DNA from: Planctomycetota bacterium
Lineage (GTDB): Bacteria > Planctomycetota > Planctomycetia > Pirellulales > Thermoguttaceae
Direction of reading: 5' to 3'
Assembly (NCBI GenBank): GCA_023621895.1
Contig: JAMOAF010000970.1
Location: forward strand, 1 to 11,209
DNA length: 11,209 nt
Positions 6,071-11,209 of this stretch are shown here, piece after piece. The translations under genes were made by a program, and so were the position numbers. Numbering within the stretch: position 1 is the first letter of the stretch; each line of letters starts with the position of its first letter. Below the pieces are notes generated by a model. The model worked only from the letters and a program-made list of their open reading frames with translations. It was not told the origin of the DNA and ran no database searches.

Positions 6071-7336
6071 TCAGGCCGTTTCGGCGTTTTGTGCCTCGCC
6101 GTGCCGCCAGAGCAGCAGCATCGCGCCGAGTGCGACGCACGGCGCCCAGCCGATAACCGCCAGGCCGAGATCGAAGGAGCCCGTCTGATCGACGAGCCTT
6201 CCGAAGAACTTCTGTAGCGGCGCGGAGGCGACCCAGGCGATTGTGGCCAACAGGCCGGTGGCTTTGCCGACGTGCTGCCGACCCATCTCCTGCGTGAACG
6301 AGTAGTAGCACGGGAACAGGCCGAGCGTGCCCGCCCCGATGATCAGCAGGACGCCGAGCAGCGGCCATCCCCGCGGCAGTGCGGCGGCCACCGTGGTCAG
6401 CGCAGCGAGGATCGAGCAGAGGCCAAACACCACGAGGCGCGCGCGGTGAGCCTGAAAGCCGTGCCGGGCGAGCCACAACCCCAGTGCGCCGGCCAGCAGG
6501 CAACCGACGTCCGTGGCGACATAGTAGGCGGAATTGAAATACAGCATGGTCGCTTCGTCGTAACCGCGACCTTGCTGCAAGAACTTCGGCAGCCACGCCC
6601 GAATGAGCTGCCAGACGCTGTTGATGCAAACGACCATGATCACCAGGGCCCAGAATCGGCGGTCGCCCGCCAACCCCGTCCACCAGGCACTTTTTCTCGC
6701 CGAGTCGTCGCCGGTGGTTTGACCGTCCATCTTCAGGTCGCCGCGTCGAACGAGCGCCAGCCACGCGATCACCCACACGGCTCCCGCCGCGCCGACGATG
6801 AGAAACGGCAGGCGCCATACTCCGGGGGCGGTGTTGCCGCCGACGATCGCACGGATCACCAGCGGCGTGAAGATGGCGCCCAGCGACGCCCCGCTTTGCA
6901 GCACGCTGTTGCCCATCAGGCGATCATTGGCCGAAAGGGTGGCTTGTGTCGTGCGGAGCGCACAGGGCCAGTGGCCGGCCTCGAAGAAACCGAGAATCGC
7001 GCGGCATGCCAGGAGCGAGCCGTGGCCGCGCGACAAGCCCGTGGCGAAGCCCACTGCCGACCATCCGAGCAGGACAACCGGATAGAGCGCGCGGACGTTG
7101 ATGCGATCGGCGAGGATGCCGAAGGTCAGGGAGCCGATGGCGAACCCCCAGCCGAAGACGAGTTCGATATCGCCGTACTGCTCCTGGGAAAGCCCGAATT
7201 CATCGGTGATCCGCACGGAGAGGTTCGCGAGCGTCTGCCGGTCCATGTAATTGATCATCGTGGCCAGCAGCAGCAGGCCACTGACCCACCATTTCCAGGA
7301 GGCAGAACAGGGGGGCGTTGTTGGTGCTATGGACAT
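6071..7336 (-). CDS. MFS transporter, anion:cation symporter (ACS)-like
   Basis: Inner-membrane permease of 421 residues, the normal size for a 12-helix major facilitator. Helix 1 ends in INYMDRQTLANLS (28-40), the signature seen in ACS-type carriers of hexuronates, phthalate and other organic anions. The loop 2-3 motif A reads GILADRINVR (73-82), and RAILGFFEAGHWPCALR (112-128) is the helix-4 motif of the same group. A cytoplasmic linker (RRGDLKMDGQTTGDDSARKS, 197-216) splits two six-helix halves. ATG at 7336 begins the protein; no strong ribosome-binding site precedes it. The gene stands alone, converging on the M20 gene. A carboxylated sugar or other organic acid is the likely cargo by family, but no sugar-acid catabolic gene is next to it to confirm this. 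Substrate unresolved. Confidence 0.88.
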   Translation of the reverse strand: MSIAPTTPPCSASWKWWVSGLLLLATMINYMDRQTLANLSVRITDEFGLSQEQYGDIELVFGWGFAIGSLTFGILADRINVRALYPVVLLGWSAVGFATGLSRGHGSLLACRAILGFFEAGHWPCALRTTQATLSANDRLMGNSVLQSGASLGAIFTPLVIRAIVGGNTAPGVWRLPFLIVGAAGAVWVIAWLALVRRGDLKMDGQTTGDDSARKSAWWTGLAGDRRFWALVIMVVCINSVWQLIRAWLPKFLQQGRGYDEATMLYFNSAYYVATDVGCLLAGALGLWLARHGFQAHRARLVVFGLCSILAALTTVAAALPRGWPLLGVLLIIGAGTLGLFPCYYSFTQEMGRQHVGKATGLLATIAWVASAPLQKFFGRLVDQTGSFDLGLAVIGWAPCVALGAMLLLWRHGEAQNAETA

Positions 7337-7838
7337 GCGGGGGCGCCTGATCGGTTGTGTGAGAAGTGCGGCGAACTGGAGAATGCGATCACGAAGACCC
7401 CCTGCATGGTGAGACCCGACTTCCGCCGGCTTTCATCCGTGAGCTGGTTTGGACTTTGTCGCGGTTGTTGTCCCTATCGATAGCTGCACGCTGGTTCGGC
7501 GTCAAGCGTTTGCGGGATTTGGCGGTTTCGGCAAGGACAACGCGGACTTCCTGAGACTGATGTTCCATGGAAAGAGGCGGGGCCGCCTGGCCGATCTTTA
7601 AGGGTGGCCCATCGCCGACCAGCAGAGCGAGGGGCAGGCGGCGTTGGACCTCGCCACGACCATGCGCCAGCGCATGTCGCTTGACGCGGTTGGACCCGCC
7701 GAGGATACTTCCCTCACGGCTCGGACGCGCCTGGCTGGCGTTGCACAAGCCATGTCTTCTCCGCCGCAAGGGCGGCACGGCGGCGAAATATGGACCGGGC
7801 CGCACAAACGATCGGTCACAGCCCCGGAGTTCTCCACG
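7337..7838. other. About 500-bp upstream region with no recognisable gene
   Basis: This gap separates the divergent MFS gene and moxR, so promoters for both are expected, but no convincing -35/-10 pair, operator or RNA structure was found. Open frames exist on both strands because of the GC content. The moxR frame is itself open back to a TAA at 7599, and just upstream of that TAA, in the same frame, 7443-7598 is also free of stops (DFVAVVVPIDSC...MFHGKRRGRLADL). I recognise none of these translations, and they lack ribosome-binding sites. The stretch may contain an eroded gene or simply a long leader. Confidence 0.4.
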
Positions 7839-8831
7839 ATGAGCATCGCCAATTTGGAGGAAAGACTGGATCGGTTCCGCGACGGCTTCGAGAAAATGCG
7901 GCGCGAAATCGGCAAGGCGTTCGTCGGCCAGGGATCGGTCGTCGAGGGGGTCTTGACGGCGCTGGCCGCGGGCGGACACGTGCTTCTAGAGGGGCTGCCC
8001 GGAACGGGGAAGACGACTCTCGCCCGGGCGCTGGCCAACGCCGTTGACGTCTCTTTCCAACGAATCCAATGCACGCCGGACCTGATGACGGCCGACATCA
8101 TCGGCACCTACGTGATCATGGAGACGCCGCAGGGACGGCGGACGTTTGAATTCCAGAGAGGCCCCCTGTTTGCAAACATTGTGCTTGCCGACCACGTCAG
8201 CCGGGCGATGCCCAAGACCCAGTCGGCCCTGCTCGAAGCGATGGACGACGCGCGCGTCACGGTCTCCACCGAGAGCTTCGAGCTGCCTCGGCCGTATTTC
8301 GTGATTGCAACGCAGAACCCACTGGAGGCGGAAGGCACGTTTCCCCTGCCGGATGCGCAGCTCGACCGGTTTCTGTTTAAGCTCACGATGGAGCGCGCCA
8401 GCGAAAGCGGCATCGAACAGATTCTCGATCGGACAACGGAAGCCGCAGCGGTCACGATTCAGCCGGTTCTAACCGGCGCCGAAGTCTTGGAAATGGGCGC
8501 GTGCATCCGCCAGGTCCCGATCTCGGCCGACTTGCGCCGGCAGGCGATCGGGCTGGTGCTGGCGACCGATCCCGGCCAGGCCGGCGCTCCGGATGCGGTC
8601 CGGCAGTACGTCCGTCACGGGGCGGGGCCGCGCGGGGCCCAGGCGGTTATCCTGGCCGCCAAGGCAAAGGCGATCCTGGCCGGTCGCGGCGAGGTTGCCG
8701 CGGCGGATATTCGCCAGGCCCTGCCGATGGCGTTGCGGCACCGGATTTCGCTCAACTACGAGGGGCAAGCCGAAGGCATCGCGCCCGAAAGCCTGCTCGA
8801 TCAGATCGTTTCAAAATGGCCAGCACGGTGA
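7839..8831 (+). CDS. MoxR-family AAA+ ATPase with altered Walker B
   Basis: AAA+ ATPase of the MoxR group, 330 residues, the usual length. Start ATG at 7839 is chosen because MSIANLEERL begins where family members begin and GGAG lies 8 bases upstream; the frame is open for 195 bases more, but that extension has no family likeness. Visible parts: Walker A GLPGTGKT (52-59), Walker B IVLADH (114-119), PKTQSALLEAMDD (125-137), sensor 1 FVIATQNP (154-161), the arginine region LPDAQLDRF (170-178), and the sensor 2 region GAGPRGAQ (261-268). In canonical MoxR the Walker B ends Asp-Glu followed by I/V-N-R; here it is Asp118-His119-Val-Ser-Arg, so the catalytic glutamate is missing. MoxR proteins are believed to act as chaperone-like activators of VWA partners, which follow at once: the DUF58 gene overlaps the end of moxR by 16 bp. 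Confidence 0.93.
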   Translation: MSIANLEERLDRFRDGFEKMRREIGKAFVGQGSVVEGVLTALAAGGHVLLEGLPGTGKTTLARALANAVDVSFQRIQCTPDLMTADIIGTYVIMETPQGRRTFEFQRGPLFANIVLADHVSRAMPKTQSALLEAMDDARVTVSTESFELPRPYFVIATQNPLEAEGTFPLPDAQLDRFLFKLTMERASESGIEQILDRTTEAAAVTIQPVLTGAEVLEMGACIRQVPISADLRRQAIGLVLATDPGQAGAPDAVRQYVRHGAGPRGAQAVILAAKAKAILAGRGEVAAADIRQALPMALRHRISLNYEGQAEGIAPESLLDQIVSKWPAR

Positions 8832-9697
8832 GATTCGACGACCTATCCAGCCTGGAATGCCTGGCCCTGGCCGCGCGCCGGTTCGAAGGCGGAATATTGG
8901 CCCAAGGAGCGCCGCGCCTGCCTTGCGGGGGCACCGAGCTGAGCGGCTATCGCGACTACGCCGCCGGCGACGATTACCGGCACATCGATTGGAGCGTCTG
9001 TGCGCGCCACGATGAACTCCGCGTCCGGCAATTCGCCATCCAGCGCGACTGCCGCGTGCACCTGCTGCTCGACGCGTCGGCCAGCATGGGACTGGGCAAG
9101 CCGGTTAGGAGATTCACGCTGGCGGCCAGAATCGCCGCGGCCCTGGGCTACGTGGTGCTCGATCGGCAGGCCGAGTTGACCCTTTTCACATTTTCCGATC
9201 GGCTCGAGCAGCGGTTCGGCCCACTGCGAGGCAAGGGGCGGGCCGGCACGCTGCTCAGCGAGCTGGCGCGGCTTGCGCCCGGCCGGGCGGGGACGAATCT
9301 CCGCCGGGCGGCCGAGCTGTTCGTCCGCCACAACCGCGGCGGCGGGCACGTGGTGGTGATCAGCGATCTGGGCGAGGCCGAGGCATGTTGTGCCGGGCTT
9401 GACGTGTTGCGGCTGGCCGGTTGCTCGCCGCGCGTAGTCCACATCGACGACCCGTGCGAGGCCGGCGAGGTCACGCCGGGCGACCTGGAGCTGGTCGACG
9501 TCGAAAGCGGAGACCTGTGGCAGGTCACGATTACCGGAGCACACCTGCGCCGCTACCGCGAGCTTCTGGCCGAGCAGCGAGAGCTCCCGCGGCGCTATTG
9601 CAGGAAATGGCGGGTGCCCTATGCGAGGGCGGGACTCGACCTGCCGGAGCAGCGCGTCTTGCAGGAGGTGATCCGAACCAGGAGCCGATTCGAGTGA
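8816..9697 (+). CDS. DUF58 (VWA-like) protein, MoxR partner
   Basis: DUF58-family protein of 293 residues, close to the family norm. ATG at 8816 lies inside the end of moxR; an alternative GTG at 8828 would give the familiar 4-base stop-start overlap. Either implies translational coupling. The DUF58 signature is clear: YRDYAAGDDYRHIDW (45-59) with ARHDELRVRQF after it, followed by a VWA-like fold with a MIDAS-type DASASM (86-91), a Thr-bearing segment GTNLRRAAELF (159-169) and VVVISD (179-184). It has no obvious signal peptide or membrane segment, so it is probably cytoplasmic or membrane-associated through partners. DUF58 genes regularly sit directly after moxR, as here. Its molecular activity is not known; a scaffold or adaptor role with the VWA proteins is inferred from gene order. 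Confidence 0.92.
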   Translation: MASTVRFDDLSSLECLALAARRFEGGILAQGAPRLPCGGTELSGYRDYAAGDDYRHIDWSVCARHDELRVRQFAIQRDCRVHLLLDASASMGLGKPVRRFTLAARIAAALGYVVLDRQAELTLFTFSDRLEQRFGPLRGKGRAGTLLSELARLAPGRAGTNLRRAAELFVRHNRGGGHVVVISDLGEAEACCAGLDVLRLAGCSPRVVHIDDPCEAGEVTPGDLELVDVESGDLWQVTITGAHLRRYRELLAEQRELPRRYCRKWRVPYARAGLDLPEQRVLQEVIRTRSRFE

Positions 9698-10452
9698 TTG
9701 CCCCGGCGATGATCCTGATGCGTCCTTCGGCGCTCCTCTGGGGGCTTGCCGCCGCGGCGATCGTGCTCGTCTACCTGCGTGCGATCCGCCCGGCGCGCGT
9801 GGAGGTGGCAACCGGGCGCCTCTGGCTGCGGATCCTGGGCGAGCCGCGCACGAGCGCCAAACTCTGGCGGCGCCGCCGCGTCCGCTCGGCCGCGATTCAC
9901 ATGGCCATTCTGGGCTTGATCGTGTTTGCCGCGGCGGACCCCTGCTGGAACAGGCCCAGAACGGTCGTCCTGGTGATCGACAATTCGCTTGATACGGCCG
10001 GCCCGGGCGGCCAGGCAAACCCTCTTGCCGAGGCAAAACAGGCCGCCCAGTCCGTGATCCGCTCGCTCGGCGACCGCGAGTACGGCGCCGTGATGTCAAC
10101 CGCGGGCGCGGCCGTATTGGTCTGCGGCCGGCAACAGGACCGGAAGGGCCTGGCGGCGGCCGTCGAACGGCTGACGGCCGTCGATCGGCCGTCTCGCATG
10201 GACGACGCTATCGGCGTTGCCGCCGAGTTGGCCGCGCCGGGCACTCGGCTTGAAATCCACGCGATCGGCCAGCGGCACACCGCGGGCCCGGAACAAGACG
10301 TGCGCGACAAGGGGCGACCTGCCGGCTCGATCGGGCCGCCGGACTTGCCGCGGGCCCGGCCGGTGGCGCCCCTTTGGCCGTGGGCGGTATGCACGGCGAT
10401 GTTGCTGTTGGCCCTTGAATGGGTTTTTTACCACCGGCGATGGACCTGTTGA
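9694..10452 (+). CDS. BatA-like membrane protein with degenerate VWA domain
   Basis: A 252-residue membrane protein that resembles the N-terminal architecture of BatA-type VWA proteins. The start is GTG at 9694, overlapping the DUF58 stop by 4 bases, with CAGGAG nine bases upstream; ATG codons at 9709 and 9718 are weaker alternatives. Order of parts: TM1 (ALLWGLAAAAIVLVYL, 13-28), a basic cytoplasmic loop (KLWRRRRVRS), TM2 (AAIHMAILGLIVFAAADP, 66-83), a VWA-like region of about 110 residues, a Pro/Arg linker and a C-terminal TM3 (227-245). The MIDAS motif that is DxSxS in functional VWA domains reads DNSLD here (96-100), and the later conserved Thr segment is replaced by SRMDDAIG. Metal binding is therefore doubtful. 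It sits in the moxR operon between DUF58 and a second VWA protein with an intact MIDAS. Confidence 0.85.
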   Translation: MIAPAMILMRPSALLWGLAAAAIVLVYLRAIRPARVEVATGRLWLRILGEPRTSAKLWRRRRVRSAAIHMAILGLIVFAAADPCWNRPRTVVLVIDNSLDTAGPGGQANPLAEAKQAAQSVIRSLGDREYGAVMSTAGAAVLVCGRQQDRKGLAAAVERLTAVDRPSRMDDAIGVAAELAAPGTRLEIHAIGQRHTAGPEQDVRDKGRPAGSIGPPDLPRARPVAPLWPWAVCTAMLLLALEWVFYHRRWTC

Positions 10453-11209
10453 AGATGGGCGATCTTCTTCAAAGCCTGCGACTTGCTCACCCGGCCGTGC
10501 TGGCGGCGCTGCTCCTCTTGCCGGTGGTGGCGCTTGCCTCGCGGGCGAGCCTCGCCCGCGAGCCGCTGGCGAGACGATTGACGGCGCTGGCGTTGCGTTT
10601 GCTGACCGTGTCGCTGTTGATTTTCGCGTTGGCCGGTCCGGTCGTTGTCGAGGACCATGACGAGCGCTGCGCCGTGCTGCTGGTTGACCGCAGCGCGAGC
10701 ATCTCAGAGATCGGCGCCGCGGCCGCCAAGAGATACGTGGCAGATGCCCGGAGCGCAGCCGGTCCGGATCGGATTGTCGTCGTGCCGTTTGCCGCAACGG
10801 CAGGCGAATCGGCCGATCCGCTGGCCACCGACCTGGCCGGCGGACTGGAGGCGGCAGCCGCGGCGGCGTTTCCCCGGGCGAGCGAGCGGACGGTGCTCCT
10901 CAGCGACGGAAACGCGACGGTTGGCGGCAATCTGCTTGCCGCGGCCGCGGCCCTCCAGGCTCCCGTCGACACCGTGCCGCTGGCGGCAACAACCGGACCG
11001 GAAACCTGGATCGCGGCTTTCGACTCGCCGGGGACGGTCCGCCCGGGCGAAGATTTTACCCTCCAGCTCACGATCCGCTCGGATCGGCCCTCGCGGGGCG
11101 CGGTGGTCTTTCTGCGCGACGGCCTTCAGGTCGAGCGGCGCGAGGTGGCCATCGAGCAGCACGAAGCGACGGTTCCTCTCGCTGCCAGGCTGCTCGATGA
11201 GCCGAAAGC
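10440..11209 (+). CDS. VWA-domain membrane protein, N-terminal part, runs off window
   Basis: This frame stays open from ATG 10440 to the right edge (256 codons), so only the N-terminal part is seen. ATG at 10455, two bases after the previous stop, is an equally good start; from 10440 the genes overlap by 13 bp. Two hydrophobic segments (VLAALLLLPVVALA, 20-33, and LTALALRLLTVSLLIFALAGPVVV, 47-70) lead to a VWA domain whose MIDAS looks complete: DRSAS (83-87), Thr130 in TDLAGGL, and LLSDGNAT (153-160). After residue ~188 comes a beta-rich Ig-like stretch (SPGTVRPGEDFTLQLTIRSDRP...). This layout matches the large VWA membrane proteins that close moxR operons, which often go on to a glutamine-amidotransferase-like domain; that part is not in the window. 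It is the likely metal-dependent adhesion or scaffold partner of the MoxR/DUF58 pair. Confidence 0.88.
   Translation, partial: MDLLKMGDLLQSLRLAHPAVLAALLLLPVVALASRASLAREPLARRLTALALRLLTVSLLIFALAGPVVVEDHDERCAVLLVDRSASISEIGAAAAKRYVADARSAAGPDRIVVVPFAATAGESADPLATDLAGGLEAAAAAAFPRASERTVLLSDGNATVGGNLLAAAAALQAPVDTVPLAATTGPETWIAAFDSPGTVRPGEDFTLQLTIRSDRPSRGAVVFLRDGLQVERREVAIEQHEATVPLAARLLDEPK

Noticed and set aside
5010..6818. Minus-strand 602-codon open frame
   Set aside because: It spans two well-supported genes (M20 antisense, MFS in another frame) and its translation is low-complexity with no motif.
8843..10099. Minus-strand 418-codon open frame
   Set aside because: It is antisense to DUF58 and the first VWA gene, both of which show clear family motifs and coupled starts.
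10541..10559. Perfect 9-bp palindrome GCGGGCGAG-C-CTCGCCCGC
   Set aside because: It lies in coding sequence with a one-base centre, too tight for a good hairpin, and fits chance in GC-rich Ala/Arg codons.

Overview
This is a GC-rich bacterial window. The gene families (a divergent Nramp-like carrier, a moxR/DUF58/VWA cluster, an Eco57I-like DNA methylase), the CCCAGGG...CCCTGGG-type intergenic palindromes beside a Y1 (REP-associated/IS200-like) transposase, and the heptameric GGTTCAA arrays all resemble Planctomycetota genomes. That assignment is inferred from family resemblance and repeat style. No rRNA, tRNA or other phylogenetic marker is present.

Layout from left to right. (1) The 3' end of a Y1-type transposase gene (3-254, +) runs in from the left edge. 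About 390 bp of non-coding DNA follows, with two REP-like repeat units and a palindrome. (2) A large N6-adenine DNA methyltransferase of the Eco57I/TaqI-specificity type lies on the minus strand (644-2878), with no nuclease gene beside it. Its 5' end runs into a GGTTCAA repeat array (2847-2952) that contains an 18-bp inverted repeat. (3) Upstream on the minus strand is a divergent Nramp-superfamily membrane carrier (2964-4589) in which the metal-binding DPGN motif is replaced by GSGE. (4) A 285-bp divergent intergenic region with another REP-like palindrome leads to an M20 metallopeptidase/deacylase (4875-6032, +). This gene converges through a short hairpin on an MFS anion/sugar-acid-type permease (6071-7336, -). 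(5) After a roughly 500-bp region without a recognisable gene, a tightly overlapping plus-strand operon begins: moxR (7839-8831), DUF58 (8816-9697), a short BatA-like VWA membrane protein (9694-10452), and a second, larger VWA membrane protein (10440 to the window end).

Working together: the last four genes form the classic MoxR AAA+/DUF58/VWA module. A MoxR ATPase is thought to act as a chaperone or activator for metal-dependent VWA partners at the membrane. Two active sites look altered: the MoxR Walker B reads Asp-His instead of Asp-Glu, and the first VWA protein has a degenerate MIDAS while the next one is intact. The M20 enzyme, MFS permease and Nramp-like carrier look like metabolic and transport genes, each transcribed separately. 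I found no CRISPR array, prophage, tRNA or rRNA. The most unusual points are the divergent Nramp with its soluble insertion, the MoxR Glu-to-His change, and the interplay between the methylase 5' end and the repeat array.
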